Made by a program: the position numbers and the translations under genes. A DNA stretch of 57,465 nucleotides, taken from positions 1 to 57,465 of the forward strand of contig CAYRGC010000008.1 of NCBI GenBank assembly GCA_964423795.1, written 5' to 3'. How positions within the stretch are numbered: the stretch's first letter is position 1; every line of letters starts with the position of its first letter. The notes beneath the pieces were generated by a model. It searched no databases, was not told where the DNA came from, and saw nothing but the letters and a program-made list of their open reading frames with translations. Source of the DNA: CAYRGC01 sp964423795 (GTDB lineage: Bacteria > Patescibacteriota > Gracilibacteria > Peribacterales > Peribacteraceae). Below are positions 20,982-28,811 of this stretch, piece by piece.

Positions 20982-23774
20982 AGCACCGTGGCACTTCTTG
21001 TACTTCTTCCCGCTGCCGCACGGACACGGGTCGTTACGACCCACCTTCTCCTCCGCCTTGGCGGGACCGGCGGGAACGCGCTGGCGTTGCACCGCGATCG
21101 GCGGGGGCGGCACGGCACCGATGCCATCCGCGAGGACGTTCACGGCGTCCTGCGCGCCGTCGGGAATCACGGGCGTCGCGCTCGGGCCCGAGAGCTGGCC
21201 TTCGATCTGATCGGCGTTCGTCTGGAGCGCAGCCTCCTCCTCGTCGCTCTCCATCAGGACCGTGGGCGCGAGGAACTGCGCGAAGTCGGCCTGGAGGAGC
21301 GTACGGATGATCGTGGAGTCGATGCGCTGCAGGAGAGCCTGGAAGCGGCGGAATCCCTGGTCCTGGTACTCGATCACGGGATCGCGCTGCGCGTAGCCGG
21401 AGAACGCGACCTGTTCGCGGAGATGCGACATGTCGTCGATGTGGTCCATCCAGTGCGCGTCGATGGAACGCAGCGTGATGACGGATTCGCCGCGCGCGAC
21501 GGACTGCGCGTCCGCGGCGGCGCACTTGGCGTCGTACGCGTCGCGCACCACCTTCGACGCCGCGTCGATGAGGGCCTCGGCGGTCGGATAGCTGCGGATC
21601 TTCTCCTCCGTGAACTCGCGCGCGAACGCCTCGCCGAGGCCGCCCAGGTTCTCCGCGATGTCCTTCACGCCCCACGTGTCGGGATCCTCGCCCTGCGCGT
21701 GCGCGCGGACGATGCCCGCGACCTCGCGGTCGATGGCGGAGAGCACGTCCTCATGGAGGGGCCAACGGAATCGTGAGTCGTGAGTCTCGAGACTCGTAAC
21801 GGAAGACTCAGGATTTTCTTCCGCTTCCGCAATTCTCTGGAGGATCTTCTGCCTCCTCTTGTAGATGATGTCGCGGTGCTTGTTCATCACGTCGTCGTAC
21901 TGAAGCACATGGCGGCGGATGTCGAAGTTGCGGCCCTCGACCCGCTTCTGCGCGCTCTCGATGGAGCGGCTGACCATGCGGTTCTCAAGCGGCACGTCCT
22001 CGGGAATGTTCCAGCGCTCCATCATCCCCTTCAGGCGGTCGCCGCCGAAGAGACGCATGATGTCGTCCTCCATCGAGACGAAGAACTGGCTTTCGCCCGG
22101 ATCGCCCTGGCGTCCGGCGCGCCCGCGGAGCTGGTTGTCGATGCGGCGGGACTCGTGGCGCTCGGTGCCGAGGATGACGAGACCCCCGAGCTCCTGCACG
22201 CCCTCGCCGAGCTTGATGTCGGTGCCGCGTCCGGCCATGTTGGTGGCGATGGTGATCTGGCCCTTCTGGCCGGCGTTCGCGACGATCTCGGCTTCCTTCT
22301 CGTGCTGCTTGGCGTTGAGCACCTGGTGCGGGACGCGGAGCTCGTCGAGGAGGATGCTCATCACCTCCGATTTCTCGATGCTCGTGGTGCCGATGAGCAC
22401 GGGCTGGCCCTTGGCATAACGCTCCTGCGCGATCTTGGCGATCGCCTTGAACTTCGCGGAGACGTTGCGATAGATGGCGTCCGGCCTGTCGGAACGCACC
22501 ATCGGGCGATGCGTCGGGATCACGATCGTGCGGAGCCGGTAGATGGATTCGAACTCCTCTTCTTCCGTCTTCGCCGTACCGGTCATGCCGGCGAGCTTCG
22601 TGAAGAGGCGGAAGTAGTTCTGGAACGTGATCGTGGCGAGCGTGCGGCTCTCGCGCTGCACGGGCACCGCCTCCTTCGCCTCGAGCGCCTGGTGGAGGCC
22701 GTGGCTGTAGCGGCGGCCGGGCATGAGGCGCCCCGTGAACTCGTCGACGATGATGACCTCGCCGTCCTTCACGACGTAATCCACGTCGCGCTTGAAGATG
22801 GCGTGCGCCTTGAGGGCCTGCTCGATGTGGTGCACCTCGCCGAATCCCTTCTCCGTGTAGATGTTGTCGATGCCGAGCATCTGCTCCATCTTCTTCACGC
22901 CTTCCTCCGTGAGGACGGCCGTGCGCTGCTTCTCGTCACGCGTGTAGTGCGCGGGTTCCTCCAGGTTGCGGACGAGCTGCGCGTACTGGACGTACTTGTC
23001 CGTGCTCTCCTCGGCGGGCGCCGAGATGATGAGCGGCGTGCGGGCTTCGTCGATGAGGATCGAGTCGACTTCGTCGACGATGGCGTAATGGAGACCGCGC
23101 TGCACCTGGCGACGGGCGGAGGTCGCCATGTTGTCGCGCAGGTAGTCGAACCCGAACTCGCTGTTCGTTCCGTACGTGACGTCGCAGGCGTACGCCTCGC
23201 GACGCTGGTTCGTGGACAGGCCGTGGAGGATCGTGCCGACGGTGAGGCCGAGACTCGTGTAGAAGAGCCCCATCCAGGTCGCGTCGCGCTTGGCGAGGTA
23301 ATCGTTGACGGTGACGACGTGCACGCCCTTGCCGAGCAGCGCGTTGAGGTACACCGGCAGCGTGCACACGAGCGTCTTTCCCTCACCCGTCCTCATCTCG
23401 GCGATACTTCCGCGGTGGAGCGCGGCGCCGCCGAGTATCTGCACGTCGAACGGCACCATGTTCCACGTGAGGGTCTGCTTGCCGATCTGCATCGTTTGGC
23501 CCTGAAGCAGCTCGCACGCGCGCACGCCGACGGCGAACGCCTCGGGAAGGAACTCGTTGAGGACTTTCTGCTGGTCTTCGCCGGCGTCGACGCGCGTTTT
23601 GATGCGATCCTTCAATTCCCGCGTCTTGCCCGGAAGCGCCTCGAGCGTGAGGGCCTGGATCGCGGCATCCTTCTGCGCCTCGCGGACCTGGGCCACGACG
23701 GGCCACAGGCGCTTGAGCTGCTTCTTGTTGGGATCCCCGAGGATCTTATTGAGGGTGTCGAAGACGGTGGACAT
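20973..23774 (-). CDS. secA: SecA preprotein translocase ATPase
   Basis: The motor ATPase of the Sec pathway, 933 residues, full length. Walker A EMRTGEGKT (126-134), DEVDSILIDEARTPLIIS, the second nucleotide fold with IATNMAGRGTDIKLGEGV and ESRRIDNQLRGRAGRQGDPG are all intact. The C-terminal zinc element DPCPCGSGKKYKKCH is present. Inside the helical scaffold region it carries an in-frame insertion encoded by a GAGTCGT repeat element (21768-21814, peptide NPESSVTSLETHDSRF). A -10-like TATCCT lies 20 bases before the ATG, and a pyrimidine tract (not a Shine-Dalgarno) lies just upstream. Confidence 0.98.
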   Translation of the reverse strand: MSTVFDTLNKILGDPNKKQLKRLWPVVAQVREAQKDAAIQALTLEALPGKTRELKDRIKTRVDAGEDQQKVLNEFLPEAFAVGVRACELLQGQTMQIGKQTLTWNMVPFDVQILGGAALHRGSIAEMRTGEGKTLVCTLPVYLNALLGKGVHVVTVNDYLAKRDATWMGLFYTSLGLTVGTILHGLSTNQRREAYACDVTYGTNSEFGFDYLRDNMATSARRQVQRGLHYAIVDEVDSILIDEARTPLIISAPAEESTDKYVQYAQLVRNLEEPAHYTRDEKQRTAVLTEEGVKKMEQMLGIDNIYTEKGFGEVHHIEQALKAHAIFKRDVDYVVKDGEVIIVDEFTGRLMPGRRYSHGLHQALEAKEAVPVQRESRTLATITFQNYFRLFTKLAGMTGTAKTEEEEFESIYRLRTIVIPTHRPMVRSDRPDAIYRNVSAKFKAIAKIAQERYAKGQPVLIGTTSIEKSEVMSILLDELRVPHQVLNAKQHEKEAEIVANAGQKGQITIATNMAGRGTDIKLGEGVQELGGLVILGTERHESRRIDNQLRGRAGRQGDPGESQFFVSMEDDIMRLFGGDRLKGMMERWNIPEDVPLENRMVSRSIESAQKRVEGRNFDIRRHVLQYDDVMNKHRDIIYKRRQKILQRIAEAEENPESSVTSLETHDSRFRWPLHEDVLSAIDREVAGIVRAHAQGEDPDTWGVKDIAENLGGLGEAFAREFTEEKIRSYPTAEALIDAASKVVRDAYDAKCAAADAQSVARGESVITLRSIDAHWMDHIDDMSHLREQVAFSGYAQRDPVIEYQDQGFRRFQALLQRIDSTIIRTLLQADFAQFLAPTVLMESDEEEAALQTNADQIEGQLSGPSATPVIPDGAQDAVNVLADGIGAVPPPPIAVQRQRVPAGPAKAEEKVGRNDPCPCGSGKKYKKCHGAQV
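21768..21814. repeat. GAGTCGT inverted repeat inserted in frame in secA
   Basis: Tandem GAGTCGT units, then ACTCGTA / GACTCAG on the other arm. It lies within secA without breaking the frame and reads on the secA strand as PESSVTSLETHDSR, nearly the peptide encoded by the related element in purH (48298-48358). Confidence 0.85.
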
Positions 23775-23827
23775 GCGAAAAAGGAGGAGATGCCAGGATA
23801 CGCTTCGGAAGCGAAGTCTACCAGACG

Positions 23828-24319
23828 CTAGTCCCGATTCGGGCGCAATTCATCGAGCGTCGGATTGTAGACGCCGCCGTACGAGAAGGCCGACAGACGT
23901 TCCTGCCACCACGTGACTTTCTGCGCCGTTTCGAGGCGTTCCTGCGCCAAGAGAATGGCAGCCTCGAGCGGAGCGACGAGAGCCTCCGCGTCCGGTGCGT
24001 CGCCGAGCAGCGCCCTGAGCGACGCGATTTTGCGGGCGATGACAAGCGCGAGCACGGTCGCTGACTGCAGCGGGGAATCCTTCCCGGCGGCCGCCTCGCT
24101 CACGAGCAGGTAGTGGCGGCGATCGTCTTCCGGATTCCACTTTCCCCCGACGGGCTCCGCGACGAAATGCGCGTCGAGCTTCCGCAGATCGAGCTGGATG
24201 TCTCCCATCGAATCATCCACGACGCGTTGCTCATCGGGAGTGCGGATTTCCGGGCTGGTCTCGGCGGTATCGGACCCGGAAGCGAGGATGTGTTCCTCGG
24301 AAAGCGGCTTTAGAAGCAT
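23828..24319 (-). CDS. Hypothetical protein
   Basis: A 163-residue soluble protein with an acidic N-terminus and a helical C-terminal half (ALVIARKIASLRALLG, LEAAILLAQERLETAQKV). No family recognised. AATACT ends five bases before the ATG at 24319. Next to secA on the same strand, but separated from it by its own stop and a gap. Confidence 0.6.
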   Translation of the reverse strand: MLLKPLSEEHILASGSDTAETSPEIRTPDEQRVVDDSMGDIQLDLRKLDAHFVAEPVGGKWNPEDDRRHYLLVSEAAAGKDSPLQSATVLALVIARKIASLRALLGDAPDAEALVAPLEAAILLAQERLETAQKVTWWQERLSAFSYGGVYNPTLDELRPNRD

Positions 24320-24324
24320 GGTGC

Positions 24325-24330
24325 AGTATT
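24325..24330 (-). promoter_or_regulatory. -10-like AATACT, leaderless start
   Basis: AATACT ends 5 bases before the ATG at 24319. Confidence 0.45.
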
Positions 24331-24358
24331 GATCGCGATGCGAAAGGACGCAAAGGAA

Positions 24359-24961
24359 TCACCACCCCCGCCCGTACCACGGCTCCAGCAGGCGGGAATC
24401 GTAGGATCGATCCTTCAAAAACCCGGGCAACGCCTCCTCGAGCGAACGGAGATCCGCGGCAGCGAGACCCGCTGTATCCACGACTGCACGGTGCTCGGGG
24501 ATAAGCTCCCCTGCCCAAGACGCATGACCTTTCAGAAGAACGGGCAATTCTTCGAGCGTGACGAGACGCGGCTCCTCAGATGACACGAGGTCGCGGAAGA
24601 AGAGCGCTGTCTTCTTGGTGGAGTGAAGCCACAGGAGGTTTTGAGGTTCTGAGCATCGCTCCCGATACAGATCGCTTAAATGGAAACCCGCGGCCGGGAT
24701 CCCGAGCGCGTACGCGAGCGCGTTGCACGCCGCGACGCCGACCCTGAGGCTCGTGAATCCGCCGGGGCCGACCGCGCAGGCCAACCGCGTGAGGTCCTTC
24801 ATGGCCCATCCCGCTTCTCGAAGCGTCCGATCGAGCAAGGCGGGCAACTCGGCATCGGAGATCCGGTGATCGACGCACAGGCGCGCGACCGCGCGGTCGT
24901 CCGTGACGCATGCGACGCAGCCGTCGTGGGAGGCCAGATCGAGGAAGAGGATCTTCTGCAC
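24359..24961 (-). CDS. tsaB: TsaB-like tRNA threonylcarbamoyladenosine protein
   Basis: TsaB partners TsaD in making the t6A base at position 37 of ANN-decoding tRNAs. The protein has about 200 residues: KILFLDLASHDGCVACV at the start, then the key AVGPGGFTSLRVGVAACNAL motif of the glycoprotease family. I chose GTG at 24961 because TATGCT ends six bases before it; an ATG at 25036 would give 25 poorly conserved residues. A small repeat arm (24634-24653) is read in frame as EPQNLL. Confidence 0.85.
   Translation of the reverse strand: MQKILFLDLASHDGCVACVTDDRAVARLCVDHRISDAELPALLDRTLREAGWAMKDLTRLACAVGPGGFTSLRVGVAACNALAYALGIPAAGFHLSDLYRERCSEPQNLLWLHSTKKTALFFRDLVSSEEPRLVTLEELPVLLKGHASWAGELIPEHRAVVDTAGLAAADLRSLEEALPGFLKDRSYDSRLLEPWYGRGW
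24634..24653. repeat. Partial AGGTTTTG octad arm inside tsaB
   Basis: GGAGGTTTTGAGGTTCTGAG, the left-arm type of the element at 54247-54309, is carried in frame. On the tsaB strand it reads EPQNLL; the glycosyltransferase gene ends in PQNL read from the same family at 27177-27203. Confidence 0.55.
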
Positions 24962-24967
24962 GCGCGG

Positions 24968-24973
24968 AGCATA
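24968..24973 (-). promoter_or_regulatory. -10-like TATGCT of tsaB
   Basis: TATGCT ends 6 bases before the GTG at 24961. Confidence 0.45.
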
Positions 24974-25022
24974 CAGGGGAAAGGATTCTTGACGACGACG
25001 GAATCTCCGGAAGAATGGGGAT

Positions 25023-25277
25023 ATGGCCTTCCTCACGCTCTCCAGTCTGAATCACGACCGTGTCTCGCAGAATTCCGCTGCAGACATCCTCAAGAAGCAC
25101 GGCCTCGCCGCCCCTAAGGAAAACGGAAAGATGACGATCGACCTCGGATCCCTCGAGGAAAGAAAGATCTTCGCGTTGATGGAAGATCTCCGCTCACGGA
25201 CCAACTACATGCTGCAGCAACTCACGGAAGAGGATCCCAATGCCGCAGAACCGACGGATGAGCTGACAGGAAAATAA
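25023..25277 (+). CDS. Small hypothetical protein
   Basis: An 84-residue protein; residues 15-50 (AADILKKHGLAAPKENGKM, DLGSLEERKIFALME) look like a small helical domain and the end is acidic (EEDPNAAEPTDELTGK). No family recognised. Divergent from tsaB, starting 61 bases away. Confidence 0.55.
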   Translation: MAFLTLSSLNHDRVSQNSAADILKKHGLAAPKENGKMTIDLGSLEERKIFALMEDLRSRTNYMLQQLTEEDPNAAEPTDELTGK

Positions 25278-25320
25278 TCAGCATGACGATCTACCGATGC
25301 TGATGAACCGAGCTCTTTTT
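25278..25320 (+). terminator. Possible weak terminator
   Basis: TCAGCAT and ATGCTGA pair around a 12-base loop just after the stop at 25277; a T-run follows at 25315-25320, about eleven bases after the stem, so the fit is imperfect. Confidence 0.3.
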
Positions 25321-25481
25321 TGTATACCGAATAGATAATGGAGCGACATGAGGAATTCAGGCGAAAAACAATCGGATGATTGACGCGTATCGGTCGCTTT
25401 CCACAGCGGAAAACGCTTTGGATATTCCGAAAAGACTTGCCCGGCGTGCGTGTGATCCCGAAAATCCCGCGCCCCCTTCGC

Positions 25482-26321
25482 ATGAGCCACCGCTCACTGC
25501 TGGACGCCGGCGAGACCCTGCTCCGCGACGTGGCGGACGGCGACGTGCGCATCGCGCGTCCGGATTGGAAAAACCCCTTCTCCCCCGAAGGGGCCGGGCT
25601 CGAATTCGTCTCGAAGCTGCCGTTTTCGGAACTGATCGGGAAGTATCGCGATCTCCTCATAGCCCTGACGCACTACGCGCAGTACTTGCGCGTGTATGCT
25701 CCGAAGGGCGCCGAGCCCGATACGAACGCGGTCCGGCTGGACGAAAAACGCAATTGCACCGACGCCATCTGGCATACCGACGAAGTGCATCGGGATAACG
25801 GAAGCGTCACCGTGGTGCTTGGCGAAAGCCCCGTCGCGACGGGCATCGCGCAGAAATCCGCCATCGCCGCCGCATGGCTCCGACGAGTGCCGCCGTTCCT
25901 GTCGTCCTTCGGCTGGGTGGAAGATCTCCGCCGGGAAGCGCGGGGTTACTCCGCCATGTTCACCGAGAACGCGGGCATGCAGCGCCTCTTCGAAGCCTAT
26001 GAGGACGAAGCGGCGAACGAAGCGACGCTCTCCGAGTTCTGGGAACGCGTGCGCGACGTGAATCTTTCGGCGAACGCCGAGTGGATCGGCATGACGCCGG
26101 GCGAACTCGGCGGCATGGAGCAGGGCATCGTCGTCAGCAAAGGCGTGTACCACAACCGCGCGCTCGTCGCGGACTCCCTGGAGCTCGCGGGTCGCCGCAA
26201 GCGCCGCATCGAACTCCAGCCCGAGCCGGTCTTCCGCGGCGAAATCGATCTGCGGATGGGCGACGTGGCCGCCGGCGCGGATGCGGAAATCGACATAGAC
26301 TGGCTGCGCCGACGGTCCTGA
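25482..26321 (+). CDS. Possible 2OG-Fe(II) oxygenase-like protein
   Basis: A soluble protein of about 279 residues. An H-x-D motif (DAIWHTDEVHRDNGSVTVVL) followed, about 130 residues later, by GIVVSKGVYHNRALV and an arginine-rich strand (RRKRRIELQPEPVF) has the order of the iron- and 2-oxoglutarate-binding residues (HxD...H...R) of cupin-fold oxygenases. This is inference from pattern; the substrate is unknown. The frame is open from a TTG at 25380, but the ATG at 25482 begins the protein-like sequence. The glycosyltransferase follows after 18 bases. Confidence 0.6.
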   Translation: MSHRSLLDAGETLLRDVADGDVRIARPDWKNPFSPEGAGLEFVSKLPFSELIGKYRDLLIALTHYAQYLRVYAPKGAEPDTNAVRLDEKRNCTDAIWHTDEVHRDNGSVTVVLGESPVATGIAQKSAIAAAWLRRVPPFLSSFGWVEDLRREARGYSAMFTENAGMQRLFEAYEDEAANEATLSEFWERVRDVNLSANAEWIGMTPGELGGMEQGIVVSKGVYHNRALVADSLELAGRRKRRIELQPEPVFRGEIDLRMGDVAAGADAEIDIDWLRRRS

Positions 26322-26327
26322 AACGGG

Positions 26328-26333
26328 TACCAT
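26328..26333 (+). promoter_or_regulatory. -10-like TACCAT, leaderless GTG start
   Basis: TACCAT ends 6 bases before the GTG at 26340, just after the previous gene's stop. Confidence 0.45.
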
Positions 26334-26339
26334 CGTCCC

Positions 26340-27188
26340 GTGCAACTCTCCGTCGTGATCCCCACCCACCGGCGGGCGAAGCTCCTCGAGCGGGCGCTCG
26401 ACCACTTGCAGGTGCAGACGGTCCGCGACGCGCTCGAGGTGATCGTCGTGTCCGACGGGCATGACGAGGAGACCGCCGCGCTCTTCGCCCGGCGGAGCTG
26501 GGAGTTCCGCCCCCGGTTCCTGGAGATCCCAAAGAGCCACCAGGGCGTCGCCCGCAACAGAGGAGTGGAGGTGGCGCGCGGCAAATGCGTGCTCTTCTCC
26601 CAAGACGACGTCTTCCTCAACCCCGACGCGTGCGAGCGGCACCTGGCCTGCTGCGAGAAGACGGCGGTGCTCGGCCACACCGCGTGGGACCCGGCATTGA
26701 TCCTCACTCCCGTGATGCGCTGGCTGGACGCGTCCGGCTGGCAGTTCGGGTACGACAAGATCGCCGCGTACGCGGGGAAGGAACTGCCGGGGGAGATCCA
26801 GCACCGCTTCACGTACACGAGCCACGTGAGCCTGCCGACCGCGATCGCGAAGGCGGTCCCGTTCCGCGAGGACGTCTCGCTCTACGGATGGGAGGACATC
26901 GAGTGGGGGCTGCGCCTGAAGGACAAGGGCGTCGCGCTCGTCTACGAACCGCGTGCGAGAGCGGTCCATCACCATCCGATGACGCTGCAGCAGTCGCTCA
27001 AGAGGATGGAGACGCTCGGGCGCTCGGCCGTGCGCATCGAGGAGATCGAGCCGAGACTGAACGTCGTGCCCAAGGGCTGGAAACGTTTGGCATACGAACT
27101 ATCAAGCCGCCTGCCGACGATGGCGGGAAAGCACCGCGCGGCGTTCCTCCGCGGCATCACCGCGGCTTCCGTACCTCAGAACCTCTAA
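26340..27188 (+). CDS. Family 2 glycosyltransferase
   Basis: A 282-residue GT-A enzyme. It begins QLSVVIPTHRRAKLLERALD, then VIVVSDGHDEET for the nucleotide-sugar site, a DxD-like VLFSQDDVFLNPDA, and the acceptor-site YGWEDIEWGLRLKDKG. No membrane span. It probably adds a sugar to a lipid-linked or surface glycan. The last codons (PQNL, stop) are read from a repeat arm at 27177-27203. Confidence 0.9.
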   Translation: MQLSVVIPTHRRAKLLERALDHLQVQTVRDALEVIVVSDGHDEETAALFARRSWEFRPRFLEIPKSHQGVARNRGVEVARGKCVLFSQDDVFLNPDACERHLACCEKTAVLGHTAWDPALILTPVMRWLDASGWQFGYDKIAAYAGKELPGEIQHRFTYTSHVSLPTAIAKAVPFREDVSLYGWEDIEWGLRLKDKGVALVYEPRARAVHHHPMTLQQSLKRMETLGRSAVRIEEIEPRLNVVPKGWKRLAYELSSRLPTMAGKHRAAFLRGITAASVPQNL

Positions 27189-27203
27189 ACCTCAGAACCT
27201 CGC
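27177..27203. repeat. Single CCTCAGAA octad arm at the end of the glycosyltransferase gene
   Basis: Units CCTCAGAA, CCTCTAAA, CCTCAGAA, CCTCG in tandem. It supplies the gene's last codons and stop (the TAA of CCTCTAAA). No partner arm is next to it; the complementary type is seen in tsaB and at 54247. Confidence 0.6.
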
Positions 27204-27309
27204 CTCATCAAGCCCCCCCCAAGCTCTCTCCTCTTTCCTCCTGCATCTCTCCTTTCTCAACACCCAGGCCCGCTCCGACTACCGAACAGGAACCCGCATC
27301 AAATTCGTC

Positions 27310-27579
27310 ATGGCCGCCCCGTCCCGCGATCCGGCTCCCGAGGACGTCCTGGCCGTCGTGTTCCCGGGGGACGAGTGGCATGCCGCGACCATGAAGACCC
27401 TTCTCGCCGGGCACCCGGGTTTGGTTCCCGTCGGCGGCGGGAAGATCGAGGGCGCGGAAATCTGGTGGGAATCGAACTCCTGCGAGGATGAGTTCGGCTA
27501 CGACCGACCGGGGAGTGTCGTTTCTCAAGAGGAATTATTGCAATCGCTTCTACGGCAACTGAGAAGTTTTGAGTCGTGA
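27310..27579 (+). CDS. Small hypothetical protein ending in a repeat
   Basis: An 89-residue protein (ATMKTLLAGHPGLVPVGGGK, AEIWWESNSCEDEFGYDRPG); no family recognised. It starts about 120 bases after the glycosyltransferase, a gap with a pyrimidine-rich stretch. The last residues FES and the stop come from a GAGTCGT repeat element. Confidence 0.5.
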   Translation: MAAPSRDPAPEDVLAVVFPGDEWHAATMKTLLAGHPGLVPVGGGKIEGAEIWWESNSCEDEFGYDRPGSVVSQEELLQSLLRQLRSFES

Positions 27580-27629
27580 GTCTCGAGAAGGTTGCGTCCC
27601 GTCGCTCACGACTCATGACTCATGACTCC
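27568..27629. repeat. Tandem-arm inverted repeat, GAGTCGT family
   Basis: Left arm GAGTCGT, GAGTCTC; right arm TCACGAC, TCATGAC, TCATGAC. It lies between two co-directional plus genes and contains the stop codon of the first. Confidence 0.85.
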
Positions 27630-27659
27630 CTGTCCACTCGCAATGGAAAGGGATCTTCG

Positions 27660-27665
27660 TACAAT
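27660..27665 (+). promoter_or_regulatory. -10 element TACAAT, leaderless start
   Basis: TACAAT ends 7 bases before the ATG at 27673. It overlaps an earlier ATG in frame (27664), which argues for the later start. Confidence 0.6.
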
Positions 27666-27672
27666 GACTCCC

Positions 27673-28581
27673 ATGAAGAAAGCCCTCAAGACGTTCGGAA
27701 ACGAGATCGCTGTGAGCGCCGGCGACCCCGCCAAGCTCGCGAAGTTCGGGAAGAAGCGGCTGTCGAGCTCGCTCCGGTACCTCTTCTGGTTCCTGTTCTG
27801 CCTCTCCCTCGCGACGACGCTCTGGGTGTGCCTGTCGCTCTCGCTGCTGATCCCGCGCATCACGCCGTTCGTGGATTCCGCCACGTCGGAACTCCGCTCG
27901 CTCTATCCGGCGAACCTCGTCGTGAAGGTGCAGGGCGGCCGCCTCTCCACCAACGGGCGCGAGCCGGTGCAGATCGACCTGCCGCCGAAGCTCAAGAAAG
28001 CCTTCGCCGACAATCCCGGGAAGAACAAGAAGTTCGCGGGCGTGGAGCACCTCGTGGTGATCGATACCAAGGCCGAAACCGAGCGTTTCTACGATTACCA
28101 CACGCTCATGCTCCTCACCGATCGCTCGATGGTGGTCGCGGACGACTACAAGGGGGGCGTGCGCGTCATCCCGTACGAGGCAGGTCGCAACATCATGGTC
28201 ACGCGCCAGTCGTACGTGCAGATCGTGGACGCGGCGGCGCCGTTCGTCCGCTCGCTTCCCGCCCTCGCCTCGAGCGCGGTGATCTTCCTCGGGTTCGTGC
28301 TGCCGTTCGTCATCGCCGGCACGACGTGGCTGTGGTACCTGGTCTATCTGCTCGTCGCGACGCTCGCGGCGCTCCTGCTCGCGAAGATGATGGGCCGGAA
28401 GCACACGTACGGCGAGCTGTACCGCCTCGGGGCCTACGCCATCACGCTCCCCCTCCTCTACAACGCAGTCACCCTCTGGATCCCGTTCCTGCGCTATCCG
28501 TTCGTCTTCACGCTCATCTTCCTCGTGTGGATGGGTCTCGTGTTCGGCTCGGAGAAGGTAAGGAAGAGGAAGGAGGCGTAA
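27673..28581 (+). CDS. DUF1189-like membrane protein
   Basis: A 302-residue protein with a first membrane span (about residues 36-60), an extracytoplasmic region of about 150 residues, then four to five spans (about 190-295). This span-loop-spans layout with VVIDTKAETERFYDYHTLML resembles DUF1189 proteins of unknown function. The -10 before the second ATG sets the start. Confidence 0.7.
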   Translation: MKKALKTFGNEIAVSAGDPAKLAKFGKKRLSSSLRYLFWFLFCLSLATTLWVCLSLSLLIPRITPFVDSATSELRSLYPANLVVKVQGGRLSTNGREPVQIDLPPKLKKAFADNPGKNKKFAGVEHLVVIDTKAETERFYDYHTLMLLTDRSMVVADDYKGGVRVIPYEAGRNIMVTRQSYVQIVDAAAPFVRSLPALASSAVIFLGFVLPFVIAGTTWLWYLVYLLVATLAALLLAKMMGRKHTYGELYRLGAYAITLPLLYNAVTLWIPFLRYPFVFTLIFLVWMGLVFGSEKVRKRKEA

Positions 28582-28587
28582 CGAGGG

Positions 28588-28804
28588 ATTGGAGTACTGG
28601 AATACTGGGAATTTCGTGAAATGCCTCCCAGAAGCCATCCTACCACTTCCATTCTCTGACTTTTTTCCTTGGCTTTTGCCAAAGGACTACGTATAATCAG
28701 TGCGTTCATCGATTTGATCATTTTCACTATTCCGATACATCGGAATGGTGGCTTTCTCTGATCTTCTCGTCCCAGTATTCCATTCCCTAGTACTCCAGTA
28801 CTCC
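28588..28804. repeat. Tandem-arm inverted repeat, GGAATACT family, enclosing the nusA promoter
   Basis: Left arm 28588-28611 (TTGGAGTACTGGAATACTGG), right arm 28771-28804 (CCCAGTATTCC, CCTAGTACTCC, AGTACTCC). About 160 bases between them hold a promoter at 28669-28697 and a small hairpin at 28729-28746. The right arm ends 7 bases before the nusA ATG. Confidence 0.8.
28669..28697 (+). promoter_or_regulatory. Sigma-70 promoter of nusA
   Basis: TTGGCT and TATAAT with a 17-base spacer. It predicts a leader of about 110 bases for nusA, unlike the leaderless pattern of most genes here. The leader contains a hairpin (ATTCCGA ... TCGGAAT, 28729-28746) and the right repeat arm. Confidence 0.75.
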
Positions 28805-28811
28805 CCCTCCC

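Noticed and set aside
21780..23831. 683-codon plus-strand frame opposite secA
   Set aside because: Antisense shadow of secA, with no domain and no promoter; secA itself is complete.
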